From Sphingomonas sp. PL-96 (GTDB lineage: Bacteria; Pseudomonadota; Alphaproteobacteria; Sphingomonadales; Sphingomonadaceae), in contig NZ_JAJFET010000001.1 of assembly GCF_020707215.1 (NCBI RefSeq), positions 434,001 to 498,000 on the forward strand: a stretch of DNA of 64,000 nucleotides, read 5' to 3'. How positions within the stretch are numbered: the first letter of the stretch is position 1; each line of letters begins with the position of its first letter. This document shows positions 14,886 to 22,250 of this stretch, in pieces. The notes beneath the pieces were generated by a model. That model saw only the letters and a list, made by a program, of their open reading frames with translations, ran no database searches and was not told the DNA's origin. The position numbers were made by a program, and so were the translations under genes.

Positions 14886-15970
14886 AGATCGCCTTTTACG
14901 GATCGAGCCTGGTGTCGTCCTACTGGAACGGCGCCGCCACCTATTACCGCGGCATCCTGCGCGACCTGGCGCAGCGCGGCTACCAGATCAGCTTCTACGA
15001 ACCCGACGCCTTCGATCGCCAGAAGCACCGGGACATCGACGCACCGGACTGGGCGCGCTCGGTGGTGTACCCCGCAACCGAAGAGGCGATGCGCGGCGTG
15101 CTTGCCGAAGCGGCCGATGCCGACATCGTCGTCAAGGCGAACGGCGTGGGCGTGTTCGACCGCGAACTGCTGGAGGGCATCGTCGAGCATGCCGCGCCGC
15201 ACGCGCTCAAGATCTTCTGGGACGTCGACGCCGCGGCCACCCTGGACGAAATGCGCGCCGACGCGGACCATCCCGTGCGCCGCGCGCTTCCGGATCTCGA
15301 CGCGGTGTTCACCTATGGCGGCGGCCCGCCGGTCGTGAACGCGTACAAGGGTTTCGGCGCCGCCGACTGCGTGCCGGTCTACAACGCGCTCGACCCGACG
15401 ACCCATTTCCCGGTCGAACCCGATCCGCGCTTCGCCTGCGACCTCGCCTTTCTCGGCAATCGCCTGCCCGACCGCGAAGCCCGGGTGGAGGAGTTCTTCC
15501 TCAAGGCCGCAGCCGCGCTCCCCGAGCAGCAGTTCCTCATCGGCGGCAATGGCTGGGAGACCAAGGCCATGCCAGCCAACGTCCGCCATCGTGGGCACGT
15601 CTATACGGCGGAGCACAACGCGTTCAACTGCACCCCGCGTGCGGTGCTGAACGTGGCGCGCGACAGCATGGCAAACGTCGGCTTCTCGCCTGCGACCCGC
15701 GTGTTCGAGGCGGCGGGCGCTGCCGCCTGCCTCATCACCGACGCCTGGGAAGGCATCGAGCAGTTCCTGATCCCGGACGAGGAAGTGCTGGTCGCGCGCG
15801 ACGGCCAGGACGTGGCGGATCATCTCGCCGCGCTGACCCCCGAACGCGCGCAGGCGATCGGGCAGGCAGCGCTCAAGCGCGTGCTCGCCGAACACACCTA
15901 CACGCTGCGCGGCGCGCAGGTGGACCAGCTGTTCCAGGCCCATGCCGAGCGGCAGCGGGAAGTCGCATGA
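14882..15970 (+). CDS. CgeB-type glycosyltransferase, second tandem paralogue
   Basis: 362 residues from GTG 14882 (GTGA overlap, with GAGAGGA upstream). It opens with MKIAFYGSSLVSSYWNGAAT and an arm LRDLAQRGYQISFYEPDAFDRQKHRD. The middle has LKIFWDVDAAATLDEM and VFTYGGGPPVVNAYKGFGA, and the C-terminal catalytic region has DLAFLGNRLPDREARV, NVGFSPATRVFEAAGAAACLITDAWEGIEQF and VLAEHTYTLRGAQV. These match CgeB-family proteins (DUF3880-like N-terminal half plus Glyco_trans_1_2). It is probably cytoplasmic. It shares the opening motif with its two neighbours, consistent with tandem duplication followed by divergence. Confidence 0.82.
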   Translation: MKIAFYGSSLVSSYWNGAATYYRGILRDLAQRGYQISFYEPDAFDRQKHRDIDAPDWARSVVYPATEEAMRGVLAEAADADIVVKANGVGVFDRELLEGIVEHAAPHALKIFWDVDAAATLDEMRADADHPVRRALPDLDAVFTYGGGPPVVNAYKGFGAADCVPVYNALDPTTHFPVEPDPRFACDLAFLGNRLPDREARVEEFFLKAAAALPEQQFLIGGNGWETKAMPANVRHRGHVYTAEHNAFNCTPRAVLNVARDSMANVGFSPATRVFEAAGAAACLITDAWEGIEQFLIPDEEVLVARDGQDVADHLAALTPERAQAIGQAALKRVLAEHTYTLRGAQVDQLFQAHAERQREVA

Positions 15971-17052
15971 AGCTCGTCGTCCTCGGCCTTTCGCTGTCGT
16001 CTTCCTGGGGCAACGGCCACGCCACCACCTTTCGTGCGCTGCTGAAGGCCTATGCCGCGCGCGGGCATGACATCCTCTTCCTGGAGCGGGACGTGCCCTG
16101 GTACGCATCGCACCGCGACCACGTCGATCCCGACTATTGCCGGCTGGAATTCTATGCCGACCTGGAGGGGCTGGACGCATGGCGCGAGCAGATCGCGCAC
16201 GCCGACGCGGTGATCGTCGGCTCCTATGTGCCCGAAGGCGTGGCGGTCGCGCGTTATGTGCAGGACGTGGCGGAGGGCGTAACCGCCTTTTACGACATCG
16301 ACACGCCGGTGACGCTCGCCAAGCTCACCCGCGGCGATTTCGAATATCTCTCGCCGGAGGTGATTCCCGGCTACGACCTCTATCTGTCGTTCACCGGCGG
16401 GCCGACGCTGGAGCGGCTTGAACGCGACTATGGCTCGCCCGCGGCACGGGCCTTCTACTGCTCGGTCGACCCGGCGCTTTATGCGCCGACGGGCACGGAG
16501 AAGCGCTGGGACCTGTCCTACCTCGGCACCTACAGCGACGATCGCCAGCCGACGCTCGAGCGGCTGCTGCTGGCGCCGGCGCGCGCGCTGCCGCATCGCC
16601 GCTTCGTCGTGGCGGGGCCGCAGTATCCGGACACGATCGACTGGCCGGCCAATGTCGATCGCATCGACCATCTGCCGCCGTCCGAGCACGCCGACTTCTA
16701 CTCGGCGTCGCGCTTCACGCTCAACGTGACGCGTGCGGACATGATCGCGGCCGGCTGGTCGCCCTCGGTGCGCCTGTTCGAGGCGGGCGCCTGCGGAACC
16801 CCGATCGTGTCGGATCGCTGGGACGGGATCGACGACCTGTTCGCACCCGGCCAGGAGATCCTGCTCGCTGACGATGGCGCCGCCGTGATCGCCGCCATCG
16901 AGGGCGCGGACGCCGCGGCAATGGGGGAGGCTGCGCGCGCTCGCGTGCTGGCCGCCCACACTGCCGCGCATCGCGCTGCCGAACTGGAACACCACCTCCG
17001 TGAAGCGGCTGCGCGGCAGGAACCGCAGACCGCGTTGGCAGGGGCCGCATGA
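15967..17052 (+). CDS. CgeB-type glycosyltransferase, third tandem paralogue
   Basis: 361 residues. It opens with MKLVVLGLSLSSSWGNGHAT and ARGHDILFLERDVPWYASHRD, the same architecture as the preceding two. The middle reads VTAFYDIDTPVTLAKL and LYLSFTGGPTLERLERDYGS. The C-terminal region has WDLSYLGTYSDDRQPTLERLL, SASRFTLNVTRADMIAAGW and PSVRLFEAGACGTPIVSDRWDGIDDLF. It is most similar in layout to the second paralogue. ATGA overlap upstream; its stop overlaps the in-frame ATG at 17049 of the next gene. Together the three could add three successive sugars. Confidence 0.82.
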   Translation: MKLVVLGLSLSSSWGNGHATTFRALLKAYAARGHDILFLERDVPWYASHRDHVDPDYCRLEFYADLEGLDAWREQIAHADAVIVGSYVPEGVAVARYVQDVAEGVTAFYDIDTPVTLAKLTRGDFEYLSPEVIPGYDLYLSFTGGPTLERLERDYGSPAARAFYCSVDPALYAPTGTEKRWDLSYLGTYSDDRQPTLERLLLAPARALPHRRFVVAGPQYPDTIDWPANVDRIDHLPPSEHADFYSASRFTLNVTRADMIAAGWSPSVRLFEAGACGTPIVSDRWDGIDDLFAPGQEILLADDGAAVIAAIEGADAAAMGEAARARVLAAHTAAHRAAELEHHLREAAARQEPQTALAGAA

Positions 17053-17084
17053 TGAACGAACAGAACGAAAAGAAGGAGCGGAAC

Positions 17085-18104
17085 ATGGCGCAGGACAATG
17101 CTGGCGTAGCGCTGGTCGCTGGTGGGGCGGGCTTTATCGGCTCGCATCTGTGCCGGTCGCTGGTGGAGCAGGGGTATGAGGTGCTGTGCCTCGACAACCT
17201 CCAGACCGCGCGCCCGTCCAACCTGCGGCTGCTGGAGGCGCTGCCAAACTTCACCTTTGTGGAGGCGGACATCGTCAACCCGCTGCCCCAGGCGGTGCTG
17301 GATCGCGCCGATCGCATCACGCGCATCTACAATCTCGCCTGCGCCGCCTCGCCGCCGCAGTATCAGGCTGACCCTGAGCACACGATGCTGACGAACGTCG
17401 TCGGCACGAACCACCTGCTGCGGCTGGCCGAAAAGACCGGCGCCCGCTTCCTGCTCACTTCCACCAGCGAGGTTTATGGCGACCCGGAAGTGCATCCGCA
17501 GGCGGAAGGCTATCGCGGCTGGGTGAGCTGCACCGGCCCGCGCGCCTGCTATGACGAGGGCAAGCGCGCTGCCGAGGCGCTGACCTTCGACTATGCCCGC
17601 ATGAAGCGCGCGGAGGTGCGCGTCGCTCGCATCTTCAACACCTATGGCCCGCAGATGCACCCGGACGACGGCCGCGTCGTCTCCAACCTCATCTGCCAGG
17701 CGCTGTCGGGCCGTGACATCACCGTCTATGGCGACGGCAGCCAGACCCGCAGCTTCTGCTATGTGTCCGACATGGTCGACGCACTGATGCGGCTGATGGA
17801 AAGCGACATCAACCCGATGGAGCCGGTCAACCTGGGCAACCCGACCGAGTTCACCGTCAACGAGCTGCTGGAGAAGGTGCTGCTCGCGACCGGCGTCGAC
17901 GGCCGCGTGACCTACGCCCCGCTGCCGCAGGACGACCCCCGCCGCCGCCGCCCCGACATCAGCCGCGCCAAGGCAGTGCTCGGCTGGGAGCCGACCGTGC
18001 CGCTGGAAGACGGCCTGGCGCGCACCAGCGCCTGGTTCGCCGAGGAACTGGGCGTCGACATGGCCCAGCTGACGACGCCGGAACCGCTGCGCGCCCGGGC
18101 GTAA
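17085..18104 (+). CDS. NAD-dependent nucleotide-sugar decarboxylase/epimerase, UDP-xylose-synthase-like
   Basis: 339 residues, extended SDR. It carries AGGAGFIGSHLCRSL near residue 11, YNLACAASPPQYQADPEHTM, STSEVYGDPEVHPQ, and ACYDEGKRAAEAL with the YxxxK pair. RIFNTYGPQMHPDDGRVVSN follows. The ACAASPP..Y and GPR.CYDEGKR blocks are typical of UDP-glucuronate decarboxylases, which make UDP-xylose. I chose ATG 17085 because AAGGAG (17073-17078) lies 6 bases upstream; an in-frame ATG at 17049 overlapping the previous stop would add 12 charged residues. It is the last gene of the right arm and is followed by a hairpin. UDP-xylose would fit the beta-xylosidase-like protein in the left arm. Confidence 0.83.
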   Translation: MAQDNAGVALVAGGAGFIGSHLCRSLVEQGYEVLCLDNLQTARPSNLRLLEALPNFTFVEADIVNPLPQAVLDRADRITRIYNLACAASPPQYQADPEHTMLTNVVGTNHLLRLAEKTGARFLLTSTSEVYGDPEVHPQAEGYRGWVSCTGPRACYDEGKRAAEALTFDYARMKRAEVRVARIFNTYGPQMHPDDGRVVSNLICQALSGRDITVYGDGSQTRSFCYVSDMVDALMRLMESDINPMEPVNLGNPTEFTVNELLEKVLLATGVDGRVTYAPLPQDDPRRRRPDISRAKAVLGWEPTVPLEDGLARTSAWFAEELGVDMAQLTTPEPLRARA

Positions 18105-18119
18105 CGGCGCCAAGTCGCG

Positions 18120-18140
18120 AACGGTTCGTGCGAGCCGTTT
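18120..18140 (+). terminator. Hairpin after the sugar operon
   Basis: AACGGTT (18120-18126) can pair with AGCCGTT (18133-18139), with one G-T pair, across a CGTGCG loop. It is followed by one T and GAGACC, so the T tract is short. It lies 15 bases after the last gene of the right arm and is a reasonable intrinsic terminator for a GC-rich genome. Confidence 0.4.
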
Positions 18141-18180
18141 GAGACCCGCCGACGCATAACGCTGAACAAGAACCGTATCC

Positions 18181-18256
18181 CCGCGCAGGCGGGCATCCAG
18201 GGCGAAGCAGAGCCAGGGTCGTCAGCGTCCGGGACCCTGGGCTCCCGCCTGCGCGG
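18181..18256. repeat. Long nested palindrome, sphingomonad-type intergenic repeat
   Basis: CCGCGCAGGCGGG (18181-18193) is a perfect inverted repeat of CCCGCCTGCGCGG (18244-18256). Inside, CCAGGGTC (18213-18220) pairs with GACCCTGG (18233-18240). The 76-base unit folds into a long hairpin with an internal loop. I recall very similar CCCGCCTGCGCGGG-containing palindromes scattered between genes of sphingomonads, so this is probably one copy of a REP-like family. Only one copy lies in this window. Confidence 0.55.
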
Positions 18257-18337
18257 AAGCACGAAAGCGGAAGGGGGCAGGACCGCGTCCTGCCTCGTTC
18301 CATTTCGGGACTGAAGCCATCTCCCGCCCGCGTGCAA

Positions 18338-18359
18338 ATGGTAAACAAATCCTTACCAT
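18338..18359. promoter_or_regulatory. Palindrome ATGGTAA / TTACCAT just before the small membrane gene
   Basis: A perfect 7-base inverted repeat (18338-18344 and 18353-18359) with an 8-base AT-rich spacer ends 7 bases before the ATG at 18367. Its TTAC half recalls the CtrA half-site TTAACC, but the match to TTAA-N7-TTAA is poor. TACCAT (18354-18359) is placed where a -10 box would be for a leaderless transcript starting at the ATG. Confidence 0.35.
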
Positions 18360-18366
18360 CGCGGGC

Positions 18367-18534
18367 ATGGCGCATCGAGACTCCCGCCCCGTATCGAGCC
18401 CCTCGCACCCGTTCCGCCGCGCGCTGGCAGACACGCGCCGCACGTCGGCCACCAGCAACGGCGAGGACGACCTGAAGCTGTTCGTGGTGAGCTTCACCGC
18501 CTTCTTCGTCTGCTTCTACAGCGTCTTGCTGTAA
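18367..18534 (+). CDS. Small membrane-anchored protein, 55 residues, function unknown
   Basis: A short frame with an Arg/Ser-rich hydrophilic N-terminal half (MAHRDSRPVSSP) and a C-terminal hydrophobic segment (LKLFVVSFTAFFVCFYSVLL) that would span the membrane once. An acidic GEDD precedes the helix. The layout is like small tail-anchored proteins found in sphingomonads. There is no Shine-Dalgarno sequence and the ATG lies 7 bases after a palindrome, so a leaderless transcript is possible. Codon use fits a GC-rich coding frame. I do not recognise a function. Confidence 0.5.
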   Translation: MAHRDSRPVSSPSHPFRRALADTRRTSATSNGEDDLKLFVVSFTAFFVCFYSVLL

Positions 18535-18674
18535 GCCAGCCTGCGCCCCAACCGTTCGTGCTGAGGTGGGGCTGAGCGAAGTCGGAGACCCGCATCAGCA
18601 TCTGCCGACACGGCATGACGTTCGATCGTGGCCCAGGATGGACGGACCGACGAACTACCCCGATCCGAATGGCC
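18535..18674. other. Intergenic stretch with a degenerate dispersed-repeat-like piece
   Basis: No gene is seen. Bases 18552-18585 read CCGTTCGTGCTGAG..., similar to a short dispersed repeat I associate with sphingomonads (CGTTCGTGCTGAGCTTGTCG), but the copy is degenerate. The convergent MFS gene ends at 18675. Confidence 0.25.
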
Positions 18675-19964
18675 TCAGTCGCAGGCGCAGTGCAGTTTCC
18701 ACGCCAGCCACGCCGAGAGCACGCACATGCCGGCCACCACCAGCAGCATGTCCTCCGGCGTCACGCCCGCTGCGCTCACCAGGCTCACCACCACCGCGCC
18801 AACCGTCATCGCGCCGGCATTGACGATGTTGTTGGCGGCCACCGTGCGCGCGGTCTGGTCCTTGGTGACCGTGGTCGTCAGGAACGCATAAAGCGGCACC
18901 ACGAACATGCCGCCAGTGACGGAGATCGCCAGCATCGTCGCGAGCAGCCCGATCGCGCGCGGCTGCATCAGGAAATCGTGGAAGCCGTACAGCGTACCCG
19001 CCGGCGCCTGCACCCAGCCGCGCGATTCCAGCGACAATGCGACGACCGCCGCGCCCATCGCGATCACCGAGGCGGGCGCATATTTCGCCGACACCTTGCC
19101 GCGCAGCAGCGCGTTGATCACCACCGACCCGATCGCCACGCCCACCGAGAAGATCGCGATGGTGAGGCTGGCGACTCGCTCGTTGGCGGTCAGCACATTC
19201 TTCACCAGCGGTGGGAAGATCACGATCATCACCGACCCGATCGTCCAGAAAAAGCTGATCGCCAGGATCGCCAGGAACAGCCGGCGGATATGCATCGTCG
19301 CCGCGACCAGCCGCCACGAGGAGGTGAAGGGATTGTAGTTGAGCTTGAGCTCGGCCCCCAGCCGCGGTGCGCTCGGCACCATCCGGCCGGTGACCCAGCC
19401 GATCAGCGCGATGCCGATCACCAGCAGCGCGGAATGCTCGACCGTGATCCAGCCGGCAATCACCGTGCCCAGCAGGATCGAGAGATAGGTCCCGGCCTCC
19501 ACCAGGCCCGTGCCGCCCAGCACCTCGTCGTCCTTCAGATGCTGCGGCAGGATCGCGTATTTGATCGGCCCGAAAAATGTCGAGTGCGTGCCCAGCAACA
19601 GCACCGCGCCCAGCATCAGCGCCAGCCCCAGGTTGATCCAGCCCGCCTGCGCCAGGAACACGCCGACGGCGCCCAGGATCATGATCCCGATCTCCGCCGT
19701 CTTCACGATGCGGATGATGCGCGCCTTGTCGCTGGTGTCGGCCAGCTGCCCCGACAGCGCCGACAGCACGAAAAACGGCAGGATGCCCAGCGCCGTCGCC
19801 AGCGCGTTGAAATTCTGTTCCGCCTGCGCATCGGCGAAAATCTGATAGGTCGCGAACAGCACGACCGCCTGCTTGAACAGGTTGTCGTTGAAGGCGCCCA
19901 GGAATTGCGTGACGAACAAGGGGAGGAAGCGGCGCTTCCTGAGCAGCCCGAGCGCATTCAGCAT
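18675..19964 (-). CDS. MFS transporter, LplT-like (lysophospholipid type)
   Basis: 429 residues with about 12 hydrophobic segments. The N-terminal LFVTQFLGAFNDNLFKQAVVL is the hallmark of LplT and of LplT-acyltransferase fusions, which move lysophospholipids across the inner membrane for re-acylation. The segment STFFGPIKYAILPQHLKDDEVLGGTGLVEAG is a second characteristic block. The protein stops after the transporter domain, so no Aas acyltransferase is fused and none lies next to it. pgsA, a phospholipid gene, is divergent at 20095, which fits a membrane-lipid role. The fold is certain and the substrate likely. Confidence 0.78.
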   Translation of the reverse strand: MLNALGLLRKRRFLPLFVTQFLGAFNDNLFKQAVVLFATYQIFADAQAEQNFNALATALGILPFFVLSALSGQLADTSDKARIIRIVKTAEIGIMILGAVGVFLAQAGWINLGLALMLGAVLLLGTHSTFFGPIKYAILPQHLKDDEVLGGTGLVEAGTYLSILLGTVIAGWITVEHSALLVIGIALIGWVTGRMVPSAPRLGAELKLNYNPFTSSWRLVAATMHIRRLFLAILAISFFWTIGSVMIVIFPPLVKNVLTANERVASLTIAIFSVGVAIGSVVINALLRGKVSAKYAPASVIAMGAAVVALSLESRGWVQAPAGTLYGFHDFLMQPRAIGLLATMLAISVTGGMFVVPLYAFLTTTVTKDQTARTVAANNIVNAGAMTVGAVVVSLVSAAGVTPEDMLLVVAGMCVLSAWLAWKLHCACD

Positions 19965-20094
19965 CGTGTCGTCAGTACCTTATGTCGTTGCATCGCGCAG
20001 GCTTGTGGCACCCGGCATAGCCCAGCCGGGCGAGCCGCTTCAATGCGCGATTAGCGCTTCTCGCGGCTTGGGGGGCGGTGCTAGACCCCCGCGC

Positions 20095-20661
20095 GTGCTG
20101 ACGCTTCCCAACATCCTCACGCTGTCGCGGATTTTCGCGGTACCCCTGCTGGTCGCCTTTTTGTGGTGGCCGCAATGGCATGCGGGTTATGCGATCGCCT
20201 TTGCGCTCTACTGCCTGATGGGCGTGACCGATTATTTCGACGGCTATCTCGCCCGCTCGAACGGCACCGTATCGAAGCTGGGCGTGTTCCTGGATCCGAT
20301 CGCAGACAAGATCATGATCGCTGCCGTGATCCTGATGCTGGTCAGCACGCGCCATGACACGACGCTGATCACCGGCATCCACCTGATCGCGGCGCTGGTG
20401 ATCCTGCTGCGCGAGATCGCGGTGTCGGGACTGCGCGAGTTCCTGGCCGGCCTCCAGGTGTCGCTTCCCGTGTCGCAGCTGGCGAAGTGGAAGACGACGC
20501 TGCAGCTGGTTGCATTCGGCGCGCTCATCCTCGCGGGGGCGGTACCCGACATCTGGTGGGTGCGCGCTGTGGGCCTCGCCTGCCTGTGGGGCGCGGCCGT
20601 GCTCACGCTGGTAACCGGCTGGGACTATCTTCGCGTCGGCCTGAAGCACATGGACAGCTGA
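20095..20661 (+). CDS. pgsA: CDP-diacylglycerol--glycerol-3-phosphate 3-phosphatidyltransferase
   Basis: 188 residues. It transfers phosphatidyl from CDP-diacylglycerol to glycerol-3-phosphate, the committed step to phosphatidylglycerol, in the inner membrane. The CDP-alcohol phosphotransferase signature DG-x2-AR-x8-G-x3-D-x3-D is intact (DGYLARSNGTVSKLGVFLD, then PIADK). The protein begins MLTLPNILTLSRI from GTG 20095, the usual PgsA opening. No clear ribosome site is present; a short GGGGG...CCCCC inverted repeat lies just upstream. Its stop overlaps the moaD start (TGATG), tying it to the molybdopterin genes. Confidence 0.92.
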   Translation: MLTLPNILTLSRIFAVPLLVAFLWWPQWHAGYAIAFALYCLMGVTDYFDGYLARSNGTVSKLGVFLDPIADKIMIAAVILMLVSTRHDTTLITGIHLIAALVILLREIAVSGLREFLAGLQVSLPVSQLAKWKTTLQLVAFGALILAGAVPDIWWVRAVGLACLWGAAVLTLVTGWDYLRVGLKHMDS

Positions 20662-20918
20662 TGCCGATCACCATGCTCTATTTCGCCTGGGTGCGCGAGG
20701 CGGTGGGTACCGGTGCCGAGACCGTCGAGCCGCCGGCGGGCATCGCCACGGTCGGTGCGCTGGTGGAATGGCTCTCGGGCAAGAGCCCCGCGCATGCCGA
20801 AGCCCTTGCCGATCGCGCGCGGTTGCGCGCTGCGGTCGACCAGCGCTTCGTCGGCCCCGACGCATCGATCGAAGGCGCGCGAGAGATCGCGATCTTCCCG
20901 CCGGTGACGGGCGGATGA
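20661..20918 (+). CDS. moaD: Molybdopterin synthase sulfur-carrier subunit
   Basis: 85 residues with a ubiquitin-like fold, ending in the diagnostic Gly-Gly (IFPPVTGG). The C-terminal glycine is adenylated and thiocarboxylated, and MoaD then delivers sulfur to precursor Z with MoaE to form molybdopterin. The opening ITMLYFAWVREAVG and the internal RLRAAVDQ are typical. It overlaps pgsA by one base and moaE by four (ATGA), so the two synthase subunits should be made in balance. Confidence 0.93.
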   Translation: MPITMLYFAWVREAVGTGAETVEPPAGIATVGALVEWLSGKSPAHAEALADRARLRAAVDQRFVGPDASIEGAREIAIFPPVTGG

Positions 20919-21352
20919 TCCGCGCGGTCGTCCAGGCGGAGCCGATCGACCTGGCAGCGACGCTCGCCAGCGTCGAGGGTGCGGATGCCGGTGCGGTGGC
21001 AAGCTTCTCCGGCTTCGTGCGCGCCGACGATGGCGTCAGCGAACTGGCGCTCGAACATTATCCTGGCATGACCGAGGCGGTGCTGCACGGCCTGGCGGAG
21101 GAAGCCGCCACGCGTTGGCAGTTGCAGGCGGTGGCAGTGGTGCACCGCGTCGGGCCGATGGCACCCGGCGAGCGCATCGTGCTGGTCGCCACCGCCGCCC
21201 GACATCGTCATGCCGCGCTGGAGGCCTGCACCTTTCTGATCGACCGGCTGAAGACAGAGGCTCCGTTCTGGAAGCGCGAGCGCCGGGCGGATGGCGCAAG
21301 CTGGGTGGAAGCGCGCGAGGCCGACAGCGGAGCAGCGAGTCGCTGGCGCTGA
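20915..21352 (+). CDS. moaE: Molybdopterin synthase catalytic subunit
   Basis: 145 residues. MoaE binds precursor Z and receives two sulfurs from MoaD to give the dithiolene of molybdopterin. Family marks are GAVASFSGFVRADD near residue 27, LALEHYPGMTEAVL, VHRVGPMAPGERIVLVATAARHR, and the catalytic lysine block LKTEAPFWKRE. The GDxSVLV variant of many homologues reads GERIVLV here. It ends the pgsA-moaD-moaE group; a GC hairpin follows. Confidence 0.93.
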   Translation: MIRAVVQAEPIDLAATLASVEGADAGAVASFSGFVRADDGVSELALEHYPGMTEAVLHGLAEEAATRWQLQAVAVVHRVGPMAPGERIVLVATAARHRHAALEACTFLIDRLKTEAPFWKRERRADGASWVEAREADSGAASRWR

Positions 21353-21440
21353 AGGTCAGGCCGTTGGTCCTGAGGTCGGCTCCGTCTTCGCGAGACGCCC
21401 CGCGTGCCCCAACCTCTCCAAGGCTTATCCAGATAGTGCA

Positions 21441-21463
21441 GGAGGAGGGGCCAGCCCCCCTCC
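21441..21463. terminator. GC hairpin between convergent moaE and fasciclin genes
   Basis: GGAGG (21441-21445) and GGGGC (21447-21451), with a bulged A between them, pair with GCCCC CCTCC (21454-21463). The hairpin lies between two converging genes and could stop both transcripts. No T tract is present. Confidence 0.35.
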
Positions 21464-21472
21464 CGCGCAGAT

Positions 21473-22141
21473 TCAGCCGAGCTTGGGGACGAGCACGCCG
21501 TTCACGACGTGGAACACGCCGTTCGCCTGGTTGACGTCATAGGTGGTGACATAGGCCTTGGTGCCATTGGCGTCGGTCAGCGTGATCGCGCCATTCTCCA
21601 GCCCCGCGGTCAGCGGCTGGCCGGCGACGGTCGTCAGCGTCAGCGTGCCCCCGGCGCTTTCGATCTGCGTCTTCAGCGTTGCGGCGTCGAGCTTGCCCGA
21701 CACGACGTGATAGTTCGCGATCTTTGCCAGGGTTTCCTTGTTCTCCGGCTTCAGCAGCGTGTCCATGGTCCCCGGAGCGAGGCGGCCGAACGCATCATTG
21801 TCGGGTGCGAAGACGGTGAAGGGGCCGGGGCCGGCAAGCGCGGTGTTCACGCCTGCGGCCTTGAGCGCGTTGACCAGCGTCGAAAGGTTCGGTGCCGCCG
21901 TCAGGTTCTCGACGATCGTCTTGTTGGGTGCCATCTGAGCGCCGCCGACGGCCGGGTTCGGCTTGGCGGGCGCATTCGGTGCTGCGCCGGGGGCGGCCGG
22001 AGTGACGGGCGTGGTGCCCGCAGGGGTGCTGGTCTGCGGGGCCGTCTGGGGGGCGGGCGTCGCGGTCGTGGTCTGCGCCAGCGCCGGTGCCGCGGTTGCG
22101 GCAACGACGGCCAGAGCGGATACGATCGGAAGACGGAACAT
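21473..22141 (-). CDS. Secreted fasciclin-domain protein
   Basis: 222 residues. A signal peptide (VVAATAAPALAQ) is followed by a Thr/Pro/Ala-rich linker of about 55 residues and then one FAS1 domain. That domain has the H1 block NALKAAGVNTALAGPGPFTVFAPDNDAF and the H2 block NANGVFHVVNGVLVPKLG; YHVVSGKL lies between. FAS1 domains mediate adhesion; bacterial single-domain forms are secreted or surface-associated and of unclear ligand. ATG 22141 follows GAGGAG at a good distance. It stands alone, convergent with moaE and downstream of oxyR on the same strand. Confidence 0.87.
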   Translation of the reverse strand: MFRLPIVSALAVVAATAAPALAQTTTATPAPQTAPQTSTPAGTTPVTPAAPGAAPNAPAKPNPAVGGAQMAPNKTIVENLTAAPNLSTLVNALKAAGVNTALAGPGPFTVFAPDNDAFGRLAPGTMDTLLKPENKETLAKIANYHVVSGKLDAATLKTQIESAGGTLTLTTVAGQPLTAGLENGAITLTDANGTKAYVTTYDVNQANGVFHVVNGVLVPKLG

Positions 22142-22250
22142 CAGTTTCTCCTCAACGGATACGGTTGTGCGCAGGTCGCCAGGACGCCTGGAGCACCCGA
22201 TCGAACCTTCCGGAGACACGGTCTGTCCACCCCGCCGGGACGAGTTGTGG

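Noticed and set aside
18338..18359. CtrA binding site
   Set aside because: Only one half resembles TTAACC and the TTAA-N7-TTAA spacing is not met; kept only as a palindrome.
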